Shown: piece by piece, positions 9,583 to 18,313 of the stretch
How positions within the stretch are numbered: position 1 is the first letter of the stretch
How the letters are laid out: each line of letters begins with the position of its first letter
Source: Enterococcus sp. 9E7_DIV0242
Lineage (GTDB): Bacteria; Bacillota; Bacilli; Lactobacillales; Enterococcaceae
Reading direction: 5' to 3'
NCBI RefSeq assembly: GCF_002140975.2
Contig: NZ_CP147247.1
Location: 1,054,001-1,118,000 of the forward strand
Length of the DNA: 64,000 bases
Made by a program: the position numbers and the translations under genes
The notes under the pieces: generated by a model
The model's database searches: none
Told to the model about the DNA's origin: nothing
Seen by the model: the letters and a program-made list of their open reading frames with translations, nothing else

Positions 9583-10860
9583 ATGGGTATTATCAAATCA
9601 GCTTTAGGCGCTGTGACTGGTGGAATTGGTCGGGCAGCGATAGATTCTGTATCTGGAGGCTTGGCAGATCAGTGGATCGAGGTCATCGAACCTGAGGAAA
9701 TGTCAGCTACAACAGTGATGACTAAAGGGGTTTTTGTTAAGAGAGACGACAAACGCGGTTCAAATAAAAAGTCTACAACTGATGTGATTACAGATGGTTC
9801 TGTTATTCACGTCTATCCGAACATGATGATGATTCTTGTTGATGGTGGGAAAATCATCGATTATTCAGCAGAAGAAGGATACTATACAGTCAAAAATGAC
9901 TCTGCTCCCTCTCTGTTCAATGGTAGTCTGAAAGATGCAGTTGCTGAAACCTTCAATCGGGTCAAATTCAGCGGAACAACGCCTCAAAAGCAACAGGTTT
10001 TCTATATCAATTTGCAGGAAATCAAAGGGCTCAAATTTGGCACAGCTACTCCAATCAACTATTTTGATAATTTTTATAATGCCGAGCTATTTCTTAGAGC
10101 ACACGGAACCTATTCTGTAAAAATAACTGATCCATTACTATTCTTTACAAACGCTGTTCCACGTGACAAAAATCAGGTCGATATGAATGATATCAATGAG
10201 CAATATTTGGCAGAATTTCTGACCGCATTACAGGCTTCAATAAATAAAATGTCTGCCGATGGCGAACGAATTTCTTATGTTCCATCAAAAAGTATGGAGT
10301 TAAGCAGCTATCTATCAAATGTGTTGGATGACAGCTGGCGCTCTTTACGAGGAATCGAAATCGTCTCAGCGGCAGTTGCCAGCATTTCTTATACAGATGA
10401 TTCAACGAAGCTGATCAATATGAGAAACCAAGGCGCTATGCTTGGCGACCCTAGCGTACGTGAAGGCTATGTCCAAGGTGCTATGGCACGTGGAATGGAA
10501 GAAGCTGGTAAAAACCCAGGTGGTGCAACAGCTGGATTTATGGGTGTTGGTATGGGCATGAATACCAGCGGCAACTTCTTCGGACAAGCATCACAGACGA
10601 ACCAGCAGCAGATGCAGCAACAACAAGCACAGCAAAATCAAACTGCTGGTGCTGGCAGTGAGGACGGTTGGAAATGCCCGCAATGTGGCACAGAGAATCA
10701 CGGTAAGTTCTGTTCAAACTGCGGAACATCTAAGCCAGAAGAAAACAAGCCAAAACTGGAAATGAAATGTGCAGATTGCGGTGAAGTCGTTGACCTATCT
10801 AACGGCATCCCTAAATTCTGTCCAAATTGCGGCAAACCATTCCAAGGTGTTCCTTTATAA
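9583..10860 (+). CDS. SPFH-domain protein with two C-terminal zinc ribbons (YdjI/virion-core-like)
   Basis: 425 residues, with an AAAGGAGG site before the ATG. Residues from about 30 to 290 form the SPFH/'virion core' domain seen in B. subtilis YdjI; a Gly/Met/Gln-rich linker (about 300-355) leads to two zinc ribbons, CPQCG...CSNCG and CADCG...CPNCG. It has no membrane segment, so it probably oligomerises at the membrane through partners. It is followed by two genes resembling YdjG and YdjH; in B. subtilis these act with a PspA-like protein in membrane stress protection. No PspA gene is present here. Confidence 0.85.
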   Translation: MGIIKSALGAVTGGIGRAAIDSVSGGLADQWIEVIEPEEMSATTVMTKGVFVKRDDKRGSNKKSTTDVITDGSVIHVYPNMMMILVDGGKIIDYSAEEGYYTVKNDSAPSLFNGSLKDAVAETFNRVKFSGTTPQKQQVFYINLQEIKGLKFGTATPINYFDNFYNAELFLRAHGTYSVKITDPLLFFTNAVPRDKNQVDMNDINEQYLAEFLTALQASINKMSADGERISYVPSKSMELSSYLSNVLDDSWRSLRGIEIVSAAVASISYTDDSTKLINMRNQGAMLGDPSVREGYVQGAMARGMEEAGKNPGGATAGFMGVGMGMNTSGNFFGQASQTNQQQMQQQQAQQNQTAGAGSEDGWKCPQCGTENHGKFCSNCGTSKPEENKPKLEMKCADCGEVVDLSNGIPKFCPNCGKPFQGVPL

Positions 10861-10896
10861 CCACTAAAACAACTGAAAAGAAAAGTCAGACCGCTT

Positions 10897-10936
10897 GCTC
10901 TTATTGATTTTCTGAATGAATAAGAGCAGCGCTCTT
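10897..10936 (+). other. Two mutually exclusive hairpins in the 199-base gap before the zinc-ribbon membrane protein gene
   Basis: GCTCTTATT (10897-10905) can pair with AATAAGAGC (10919-10927); the same AAGAGC (10922-10927) can instead pair with GCTCTT (10931-10936). Neither has a T-run, so they are not simple terminators. They could tune mRNA stability or read-through between the SPFH gene and its downstream partners. Confidence 0.35.
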
Positions 10937-11059
10937 GAAGAAACCAAGTACCTACTGTCCACACTCTGTTTATTGGTACGTGTGAACCGTTCATACTTGT
11001 TTCTATTTTTTTATCGTGACTGTTCTTTTCCCATTTAATAGAAGGAGAAAAATAAAAAG

Positions 11060-12166
11060 ATGGATAGTACCTTTACACACAAATGTCCCAATTGTAGCGG
11101 CCCTCTTCACTTTGATCCTAAAGATCAGAAGTTTCATTGCGAATACTGCTTGAGCATCTTTTCAGAGGAGCAGCTAACTGCTTTCGCTCAAGCTCAGAAA
11201 GAAGCGCATTTACAAGAAGAGCCTCAACCCACTACAGCGACTGAAGAAACTATGCAAGAAAGTACAATAGAACAATCCGCTTCCGGCGAGATGGAGGTTT
11301 TCCTCTGCTCAAGCTGTGGTGCAGAAATCGTAACTGACGCAACAACCGCAGCAACCTACTGTTATTTCTGTCACAACCCTGTGGTTCTATCAGGCAGGAT
11401 CAGCGGCAAATTTTTACCAGACAAAGTTCTTCCTTTTGCGATCGAAAAAGAAGAAGCAGTCAAACAGTTTCTCGCTTGGACCAAGAAGAAATGGTTCATT
11501 CCAAAAGACTTTTTCAATAAAGCCCAAATCGAGAAGTTGACAGGTGTTTACTTTCCTTACTGGTCTGTTGATTCAGAAGTTAGTGGTGAGATGGATGCTG
11601 AAGGCGTGACGCTTCGTGTTTGGCGAACTGGTGATACTGAGTATACAGAAACCAAGCAATATGCTGTTCGTCGCAAGGGAAAAATTTCCTTTAAAGAACT
11701 GATCAAAAATGCCCTGTCTAAAAACGTTCAGCAAAAAATGGTTGAAGGGGTTCAACCTTTTGCTATGGACAAAGCAGTTGATTTCAAATCCCAATATCTG
11801 GCAGGCTTCCAAGCAGAAAAACGAGATATTGAGTTTGAAGCCTTGAAAAATGAAGTACAACAGGAACTTAAGAACTACTCCCAATCCTTGCTGGAAAACT
11901 CTGCAACTGGATACACCAGTCTTTCTAAGGTTCGAGCAAACATTACGATAGATGGACAAAAGCCAAACTATGTGTTATTGCCAATTTGGCTGGTGACTTA
12001 CAATAATCGTTCCGGCGATGATAAAGTCTACTATTACGCGATGAATGGGCAAAGCGGTAAGGTCAATGGCGAACTGCCGATTAGTTATAAACGTCTGGGA
12101 ATGATGGGCGGCATCATTTTTGCCGTACTTCTGGTTCTCTTCTTGATTGGGGGATACATGGTATGA
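11060..12166 (+). CDS. Zinc-ribbon membrane protein, YdjG-like
   Basis: 368 residues. Two zinc ribbons open the protein (CPNCS...CEYC at about 9-30 and CSSCG...CYFC near 83-105), a soluble alpha/beta region with DKVLPFAIEKEEAV and YFPYWSVDSEV follows, and a single transmembrane helix (GGIIFAVLLVLFLIGGYMV) closes it. This matches B. subtilis YdjG, a membrane partner in the YdjFGHI stress module. It overlaps the next gene by four bases (ATGA), so the pair is translationally coupled. Biochemical role unknown. Confidence 0.8.
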   Translation: MDSTFTHKCPNCSGPLHFDPKDQKFHCEYCLSIFSEEQLTAFAQAQKEAHLQEEPQPTTATEETMQESTIEQSASGEMEVFLCSSCGAEIVTDATTAATYCYFCHNPVVLSGRISGKFLPDKVLPFAIEKEEAVKQFLAWTKKKWFIPKDFFNKAQIEKLTGVYFPYWSVDSEVSGEMDAEGVTLRVWRTGDTEYTETKQYAVRRKGKISFKELIKNALSKNVQQKMVEGVQPFAMDKAVDFKSQYLAGFQAEKRDIEFEALKNEVQQELKNYSQSLLENSATGYTSLSKVRANITIDGQKPNYVLLPIWLVTYNNRSGDDKVYYYAMNGQSGKVNGELPISYKRLGMMGGIIFAVLLVLFLIGGYMV

Positions 12167-12981
12167 GAAAACGATATGCCTTATTAGCCATTGCTTTGTT
12201 TAGCTTTCTTTTCGCTCTCCCTTCTCTAGCTTATGCTTCAGACAACACTGTAGATGATCAAGCCGGGTTGTTTTCTTCAAGTGAGATTCAGCAATTGAAC
12301 GAAAAAGCAGCTGTAATTGAGAAGAAATCAAAAGCGCAGGTCTTCATTGTCACAACAGATAACAGTGACAAAGATCCGTATAAATTTGCAGATTATTATT
12401 TATTAGACACCATTGGTAAAGATGAGAATGGGATCATTTTCTATATTGATATGAACAATCGCGAGTTCGTCATTTCCAGATCCGGAAATATGATCGATTA
12501 CCTGAATGATAAGCGAACAGAGAGTGCATTAGATGATATTGAATACTTTATGAGCGATCAAAATTATTTCGGTGCGGCGGATAGCTATCTGACTAGCGTC
12601 AGCACATTCTTTGATAAAGGTGTACCAAAAGGCCATTATCGGATTGATTCAGAAACTGGAAAGATAACTTATTACAAGTCACTGACTACTGGTGAGATCA
12701 TTCTTTCTATTGTTGGAGCAGCATTAATTGCTGGTGGATTCGTCCTCTTCTCCATTTCAAGGTATAAATTGAAATTTGGTGGTGGATATAACTACCCAGT
12801 ATATGAAAAATCTTCCTTGCAATTAACTGAGAAAGAAGATCGTTTTGTTAATTCCTTTGTCACGACCAGACACATTCCAAGAAATAATTCCGGCGGTGGA
12901 GGTTCTGGCGGCGGAAGCGGCGGAAGTACTACTCACACGACCGGCGGTGGAACATTCAGCAGTAGTGGTCGAGGATTTTAA
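12163..12981 (+). CDS. TPM-domain membrane protein, YgcG/YdjH family
   Basis: 272 residues. A signal peptide (about 1-25, ending in YAS) precedes a TPM domain (about 28-150) with VDDQAGLFSSSEIQQLNEKA and the acidic DKDPYKFADYYLLD stretch, then a transmembrane helix near 180-200 and a glycine/serine-rich tail GGGGSGGGSGGS ending in FSSSGRGF, typical of YgcG-type proteins. The TPM domain lies outside the membrane. In B. subtilis the equivalent YdjH acts with YdjG and YdjI. Function beyond membrane stress is not established. Confidence 0.85.
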   Translation: MRKRYALLAIALFSFLFALPSLAYASDNTVDDQAGLFSSSEIQQLNEKAAVIEKKSKAQVFIVTTDNSDKDPYKFADYYLLDTIGKDENGIIFYIDMNNREFVISRSGNMIDYLNDKRTESALDDIEYFMSDQNYFGAADSYLTSVSTFFDKGVPKGHYRIDSETGKITYYKSLTTGEIILSIVGAALIAGGFVLFSISRYKLKFGGGYNYPVYEKSSLQLTEKEDRFVNSFVTTRHIPRNNSGGGGSGGGSGGSTTHTTGGGTFSSSGRGF

Positions 12982-12999
12982 GCAACTTTTCCTTAGTCA

Positions 13000-13036
13000 A
13001 AAACAGCGTTTGAGCTTCTGGCCCAAACGCTGTTTT
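13000..13036. terminator. Bidirectional terminator between the TPM gene and sorE
   Basis: AAAACAGCGTTTG pairs with CAAACGCTGTTTT across an 11-base loop; A- and T-runs on either side serve the two convergent units. Confidence 0.88.
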
Positions 13037-14266
13037 TTAAATTTCCGGAAAGTTGGTCAATACATAGTCCTCGGCTTCTTTTGACCAGATGCCATCGGTC
13101 TTGCTGACGATTTCCGCCAATTCTTTATTTAGTTGAGTCAAGTCATTCAACTCAGTTCTTTCAAACTCTTTATGTGTATAAACCAGCTTCTTCCCGCCAC
13201 CGATTTCAGGCTGTTTCAACGTTGTTTCTCCTACAGCATTCAGCCCTAAAATATGTGTGACAACATTGGCAACATGTACTTTCTTACTCTCAATAAGAGC
13301 AACGGCTTTTCTCATATCTTCTGTGTTGCCACCGGAGGTTCCTACATAATGTGTGAAGGAATAATGCAGATCGTAAAAATTAACAGGTGCCGAAAATTCT
13401 TTGTCTTGCGGTCCCGCGAAAAAGTTTAAGCAGCCATCAGGATTCAATAATGCTGAAGCGTCTGTCAATACTTGCGCAACAGGGATCATGACGAAAATAT
13501 CATCAAATTTGCCATCAATTGCTTTTTGCAGACGTTCCACTTGGTTCGCTTCATCCTTTACGTTGATATACAAAACTTCAATACCATTTTGGCTTGGATA
13601 TAATGTTTCTGCACGGCGCAGCTTGTCTTCGTTGACATCTGTTACGACAATTTTTTTCGGTTTCCGTTCACCATGAAGCGCATAATCAATAGCCAGCAAG
13701 CCCATAGGCCCTGTGCCCCCCATAATCAGTAAAGCCCCATCCTCTTTGATGCCCATTTCATGTTCATAGCTGTTTTCTATTAGATGAAAATTTGCCTCAA
13801 AGGCACCGATCACACAAGAAAGCGGCTCGATCAATGACCCTTCAAAATAAGTTTCCCCATTGTAGGGAATCAAGCAATCTTGCTCCATCACGTCTTTGGA
13901 TAAAATGATATACGTGGCATCTCCCCCTGTATAAGCATAGGAATAACCTGGACAGTCTGGTCGATCCGTCAGCTGTAAATTTGCCTGAACGACATATTTC
14001 TCCCCTACCTTAAATTTGTCCTGCCATTTAGCACCAACTTCAAGGATTTCTCCACAAAACTCATGTCCAACAATAATCGGATTATCCGCAAGGTCATTCG
14101 GTGCTTTTTTATGATCCGCCCCTTGATTTGCCAGCTTCCACGTGGACATACAAATACTATCTGTAATAACAGAGGCTAAAATCTCGTCCTCCTTGATTGT
14201 AGGAAGCTCAAACTCTTCCAATCGTAAATCCTTTTTCCCGTATAATCGAACAGCTTTTGTCTTCAT
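13037..14266 (-). CDS. sorE: L-sorbose-1-phosphate reductase (zinc-type alcohol dehydrogenase family)
   Basis: 409 residues. Medium-chain dehydrogenase with GHEFCGEILEVG (zinc and catalytic region, near 69-80) and the nucleotide-binding GGTGPMGLLAIDYAL near 180-195. In the sorbose pathway it reduces L-sorbose-1-phosphate to D-glucitol-6-phosphate. The assignment rests on the family plus its place as the last gene of a unit that otherwise matches sorDFBAM exactly. The stop codon lies at the edge of the shared terminator. Confidence 0.9.
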   Translation of the reverse strand: MKTKAVRLYGKKDLRLEEFELPTIKEDEILASVITDSICMSTWKLANQGADHKKAPNDLADNPIIVGHEFCGEILEVGAKWQDKFKVGEKYVVQANLQLTDRPDCPGYSYAYTGGDATYIILSKDVMEQDCLIPYNGETYFEGSLIEPLSCVIGAFEANFHLIENSYEHEMGIKEDGALLIMGGTGPMGLLAIDYALHGERKPKKIVVTDVNEDKLRRAETLYPSQNGIEVLYINVKDEANQVERLQKAIDGKFDDIFVMIPVAQVLTDASALLNPDGCLNFFAGPQDKEFSAPVNFYDLHYSFTHYVGTSGGNTEDMRKAVALIESKKVHVANVVTHILGLNAVGETTLKQPEIGGGKKLVYTHKEFERTELNDLTQLNKELAEIVSKTDGIWSKEAEDYVLTNFPEI

Positions 14267-14371
14267 GATTTTCTGTATCCCCTTTTCTAATTTATCAAAG
14301 CCGATTACTGATCATTGCTCTTTCAGTAGCAACTCTTTCTTTCACGATTGCATCATGCCCTTAAGCTATTT

Positions 14372-15232
14372 TTACTGAAAAATTCCCAGACCATAGCCGG
14401 CAATCCCTACCGCAAATAGAATGAAAATCAACAGAATCGGACTAACCTTCTTCTTCAACAGCTTCATCATCAACAAAGTCAAACCAAGCGCCAACAAGCC
14501 CGGAACCAAATCATCCAAAATATTTTGAACCGTGGTGATAACCGTTGCACCATCCGCTCCCGGTGTTTCAGAAACGACTAGCGGAACATTGATCGTCGTC
14601 CATTTCGTAACTAATACTCCCATGATGAACAAGCCTAAAATCGTTGCCCCCTCTGTCAGCTTCTGTAATAGATTACCTGACAAATCCTGAACAATATCCA
14701 AGCCTTTTTTAAAGCCATAGGTCAGGCCAAACCATTTCATCGCCAAACGAACCAGATTGAATGCGACAAAGAAGAAAATCGGGCCAAGAACACTGCCATT
14801 CAGCGCTAATGAAGCGCCAACTGCAGCTGCGATCGGTCTTAATGTCCCCCAAACCAATGGATCGCCAACACCAGCCAAAGGCCCCATCAAACCGACCTTT
14901 AGACTATTGATTGTACCGTCATCGATTTCCGCACCACCGGCTCTTGCTTCTTCCATAGCAATCGTTACACCAATGACCGGTCCACAGACAGCCGGTGTTG
15001 TATTGAAAAATGTCAAATGACGCTTCAATGCTTCTGCTTGCTCTTCCTTCGTTTTATAAACTCTTTTGATCGTCGGAATCATATCCACACAAAATGCCAA
15101 GGCATGGATACGCTCGTAGTTGAAAGAAGCCTGTTGAAAATTTGAAAAAACGAAGGTTGTCATCAAGTCTTTTTTTGTAATCAATGATTGTGTCTGTTTT
15201 TCAGCTATTTCTGTTGTACTTACTGTCTCCAT
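14372..15232 (-). CDS. sorM: PTS mannose/sorbose family IID component
   Basis: 286 residues. The soluble N-terminal FSNFQQASFNYERIHALAFC and the AVCGPVIGVTIAMEEARA segment identify the mannose-type IID family; hydrophobic helices at the C-terminus (ILLIFILFAVGIAGYGLGIF) anchor it. With IIC it forms the membrane channel that imports and phosphorylates L-sorbose. It follows the IIC gene by 11 bases. Confidence 0.95.
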   Translation of the reverse strand: METVSTTEIAEKQTQSLITKKDLMTTFVFSNFQQASFNYERIHALAFCVDMIPTIKRVYKTKEEQAEALKRHLTFFNTTPAVCGPVIGVTIAMEEARAGGAEIDDGTINSLKVGLMGPLAGVGDPLVWGTLRPIAAAVGASLALNGSVLGPIFFFVAFNLVRLAMKWFGLTYGFKKGLDIVQDLSGNLLQKLTEGATILGLFIMGVLVTKWTTINVPLVVSETPGADGATVITTVQNILDDLVPGLLALGLTLLMMKLLKKKVSPILLIFILFAVGIAGYGLGIFQ

Positions 15233-15243
15233 TTTGCTCCTCC

Positions 15244-16056
15244 TTAATCATCCAGCTCATCATCTGCTACAAATCCTGCAGTTGCCAGATTTCCTGTTTC
15301 TGATTCTAGTGGTTGCTTTTTAAAATTAGGATTCAACTGTACATAAATCAACGCTGTAATCAACCCGACCACACCAAATGAAAGTAGACTGAATTCCAAG
15401 TAACCACCTAATACAAATCCCAGATAGAAAAATGGCATCAAGTATTTGACACTCATCATATTTAAAACCATGGCATAACCGACTACAACGATAAAGCCTC
15501 CTGCAACGGCTAGACCACCTGTTACCACATCTGGAATCATCGACAGCATCGTATTGACCATTTCTGCACTAACAAACATTGCGACGATAGTAGCCGGAAT
15601 TGCCACACGCAAGGCTTGGACAAATAACGCACTGAAATGAAGGAAAATAATTTTATTGAATGCCGCTTTTTCTGCTTCACGATCCGCCGCGTGCTGAAAC
15701 GCGACCGTGATTGTTCGAGCAATAACTGTAAGTACTTGACCAGCTGCTGCAACCGGCAATGCAATCGCGATCCCGGCTTGAATGTCCTGCTGACCAACGA
15801 CTACAAGAATCGTGGAAATAATACTGGCCAAGGCCGAATCGGGCGATTGAGCTGCACCAATATTCATCCAACCTAACGCAATTAACTCCAATGTCCCACC
15901 AAGAATAATACCTGTTGTCAAATCACCTAATATCAATCCAATAACTGTACAAGCAATCAACGGACGATGCGTTTGAAATTCATCTAAAACACTTCCCATA
16001 CCTGAAATAGCCGAAAAAATAAAAATCAGTATAATCTGAATCACTGAAAGTTCCAT
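15244..16056 (-). CDS. sorA: PTS mannose/sorbose family IIC component
   Basis: 270 residues, strongly hydrophobic with about seven to eight membrane segments. GGTLELIALGWMNIGAAQSPDSALASI is the conserved mannose-type IIC signature. It is the main sugar-translocating subunit. A mainly acidic C-terminal tail (ADDELDD) is cytoplasmic. Confidence 0.95.
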   Translation of the reverse strand: MELSVIQIILIFIFSAISGMGSVLDEFQTHRPLIACTVIGLILGDLTTGIILGGTLELIALGWMNIGAAQSPDSALASIISTILVVVGQQDIQAGIAIALPVAAAGQVLTVIARTITVAFQHAADREAEKAAFNKIIFLHFSALFVQALRVAIPATIVAMFVSAEMVNTMLSMIPDVVTGGLAVAGGFIVVVGYAMVLNMMSVKYLMPFFYLGFVLGGYLEFSLLSFGVVGLITALIYVQLNPNFKKQPLESETGNLATAGFVADDELDD

Positions 16057-16070
16057 TTATGCTCCTCCTT

Positions 16071-16559
16071 TTACACCACAGCTTCATTGAGCTTTGCTTC
16101 GAAATCCAGTTTAGAATCCGTTGCAACCACCCGACAATCCAGCTCCACACCCTGTTCCTTTAATTGCTTAAACGCTCGAATATCTTGATCGTTCACAGAA
16201 ATTGCTTTCGTAATTTGAACTTTTCCAGTTTTGAACTGCATCCCACCTATGTTGATCGATTGCAACGGGACTCCTGCTTGCACCATTTCAAGAACCTCTG
16301 TCGGATTGGTAAATAGATAAAAAACTGTGTCTGTTGCATATTTAGGATTGTTATATACTTTGACAGCTTTTTCCACATCGACAATGTTCACTTTGATTCC
16401 CGGCGGTGCAGCTTGTTTGACCAATGTTTTACGAATCGTATCCTCATTCACTTCTTTACTGACGACAATGATCCTTTCTGCGCCTGCTTCCTTTGCCCAG
16501 ACAGTTGCAACCTGTCCATGAATGAGACGATCATCAATTCTAGCTAATCTGATGTCCAT
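16071..16559 (-). CDS. sorB: PTS mannose/sorbose family IIB component
   Basis: 162 residues. RIDDRLIHGQVATVWAKE carries the phosphorylated histidine (His14), the signature of mannose-family IIB proteins. It passes phosphate from IIA to the incoming sugar. The stop of the upstream IIA gene and this start are directly adjacent, showing tight coupling. Confidence 0.96.
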   Translation of the reverse strand: MDIRLARIDDRLIHGQVATVWAKEAGAERIIVVSKEVNEDTIRKTLVKQAAPPGIKVNIVDVEKAVKVYNNPKYATDTVFYLFTNPTEVLEMVQAGVPLQSINIGGMQFKTGKVQITKAISVNDQDIRAFKQLKEQGVELDCRVVATDSKLDFEAKLNEAVV

Positions 16560-16973
16560 TTATAACTCCTCCTCTTCCTCTATCAATTCTCCACTGAAGC
16601 ATTGAACCGTTTGTGCTGCCAATTCTTTCATTTTGCATGCGATTTCATTTATTGATTCAGTCTCAATGAGACTGGCTGCTTCTAAGACAAGGGGCAGCGA
16701 CATTCCTGAAATAACTTGAATCTCTCTCTCTTCTTTTAAAGCAATACTGCAGCTTGCATTATAGGGTGTCCCACAAAAAAGATCGGCCATGATCAAGGTA
16801 GGTTCATCGATAGCATTCAACGTTGACTTCAACTTGCTTTCAAGACTTTCCAATCCATCTTGTTTTTCAAATACAACAGGATGAAAGCGATTATTTTCCC
16901 CAAAGATCATTTCCAGAGAGTTTTTCATTTCTATTGCTAAAAATCCATGCGCAACTAAGATTATTTGAGCCAT
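16560..16973 (-). CDS. sorF: PTS mannose/sorbose family IIA component
   Basis: 137 residues. IILVAHGFLA holds the phosphorylation site His9, and FCGTPYN is the second conserved loop of mannose-family IIA proteins. It receives phosphate from HPr. Separate IIA and IIB genes match the sorbose operons of Klebsiella and Lactobacillus casei. Confidence 0.95.
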   Translation of the reverse strand: MAQIILVAHGFLAIEMKNSLEMIFGENNRFHPVVFEKQDGLESLESKLKSTLNAIDEPTLIMADLFCGTPYNASCSIALKEEREIQVISGMSLPLVLEAASLIETESINEIACKMKELAAQTVQCFSGELIEEEEEL

Positions 16974-16982
16974 TTTTTTCTC

Positions 16983-17777
16983 CTATCCTCTGGTTTTTCC
17001 ACCGGCAACATTGATTGTGACACCGCTGATATAGCTGGCTTTGTCAGAAATCAGATAAGCAACCGCATCAGCAATTTCGGTCAGTCGACCACTTCGACCT
17101 AACGGAATCGTGCTTGTTTGGCTATATCCTTTGCGAATATCCTCGACGGTCTTCCCTCTTGTGTACGCCAAAGCTGTTTCGTAGTTCAACGTTCTGAGTC
17201 CCGTTTCTTCCATGATTCCCGGTGCAATTCCGACAACACGTATGCCTTCTTTGCCAAGCTCTTTAGCCCATGATCGAGTAAAGCTATTGACAGCTGCCTT
17301 CGTAGCGGCATAGCAGCTCTGACCTTCCGAGCCTTCCAGACCAGCTTCTGATGACATATTGATAATTACACCGGATTTTTGCTTCAACATGATTTTTCCA
17401 ACGAGCTGGCTAGCCAGATAAACCCCTTTTTGGTTGATATTTGTCATTCGTTCAAATAGTGCATCCGTCAGCTCGTACTCACTCTCGATTTCTTTGTCTG
17501 CCAATAAAGCAGGCGCATTGACTCCGGCATTATTTACCAAAGCATCGATTTTTCCGTATTTATTCATAGCAAAATTTACTAAGCCTTCAACAGATTCTCT
17601 GGATGTTACATCTGTTTGAACAAAATCCAGATTTGGATGTTTCAGCTTTCCTTCATTGATGTCACCATTTACAACGAATACACCAAGCTGACATAATTCT
17701 TCTGCAACTGCTGCGCCAATGCCTGATGAAGCACCTGTCACAATTACCACTTTATCTTTGATATTCAACCAATCCAT
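16983..17777 (-). CDS. sorD: Sorbitol-6-phosphate 2-dehydrogenase (short-chain dehydrogenase family)
   Basis: 264 residues. TGASSGIGAAVAEEL (about 14-28) binds NAD, NNAGV and the SCYAATKAAV stretch with the catalytic Tyr and Lys complete the SDR set. It oxidises D-glucitol-6-phosphate to fructose-6-phosphate, feeding glycolysis. It is the first gene of the sorDFBAME unit and lies directly behind the promoter/operator at 17820-17868. Confidence 0.9.
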   Translation of the reverse strand: MDWLNIKDKVVIVTGASSGIGAAVAEELCQLGVFVVNGDINEGKLKHPNLDFVQTDVTSRESVEGLVNFAMNKYGKIDALVNNAGVNAPALLADKEIESEYELTDALFERMTNINQKGVYLASQLVGKIMLKQKSGVIINMSSEAGLEGSEGQSCYAATKAAVNSFTRSWAKELGKEGIRVVGIAPGIMEETGLRTLNYETALAYTRGKTVEDIRKGYSQTSTIPLGRSGRLTEIADAVAYLISDKASYISGVTINVAGGKTRG

Positions 17778-17819
17778 CTCTCATTCAGCCTCTTTTCACA
17801 TTTGATATTTCTAATTAAC

Positions 17820-17837
17820 ATTTGTGATATCACAAAT
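17820..17837. promoter_or_regulatory. Candidate SorC operator
   Basis: ATTTGTGATATCACAAAT is a perfect 18-base palindrome sitting at the transcription start of the sorD promoter. That is the expected place for control by SorC, whose gene lies just beyond the tRNA. A weaker inverted repeat TTCAC-ATTC-GTGAA (19297-19310) precedes sorC itself. Confidence 0.65.
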
Positions 17838-17839
17838 TC

Positions 17840-17868
17840 ATTATATGTATATGCTTTCACAATGTCAA
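17840..17868 (-). promoter_or_regulatory. sorD operon promoter
   Basis: Read on the minus strand: TTGACA (17868-17863), a 17-base spacer, TATAAT (17845-17840). Both boxes are perfect consensus, so the operon must rely on tight repression, consistent with the palindrome immediately downstream. Confidence 0.88.
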
Positions 17869-17913
17869 CAACTTTCTGCACATTTGTTTAATTATAATCA
17901 CAAACGTTAAAAA

Positions 17914-17954
17914 CCTCTAGTTGATCTATACAATCTGTACAAATCAACTAGAGG
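17914..17954 (-). terminator. Terminator of tRNA-Cys
   Basis: CCTCTAGTTGAT (17914-17925) pairs perfectly with ATCAACTAGAGG (17943-17954). On the minus strand the stem is followed by a run of T, just downstream of the tRNA. Confidence 0.85.
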
Positions 17955-17997
17955 ATAAAAAATTATGTGTACTTCCTATTTTTATTGAAATAATCAA

Positions 17998-18068
<71 letters not shown>

Positions 18069-18242
18069 ATTTTTTAGAATCTCATAGAAAACAGCCCGTG
18101 TATTTCTACTACTGAATTCTATTATAACTCGCTTACTACTTCTTTATATTATCAGGTAATGCATGCAAGAAAATTCGGAAAACATTCGAATATGATTTTT
18201 GATTTGCCTTTCAGAGCATTTGAATCTTGGGTCAAACGACAA

Positions 18243-18266
18243 AAAAGCCTGGATTTCCAGACTTTT
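18243..18266 (-). terminator. Terminator of sorC
   Basis: AAAAGTCTGGA and TCCAGGCTTTT on the minus strand form a stem with one mismatch, followed by a T-run, 48 bases past the sorC stop. Confidence 0.75.
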
Positions 18267-18313
18267 ATATAACGCTTTTCGATAAAAAAGAATGAACAGC
18301 TTTTTCTGCGTGC

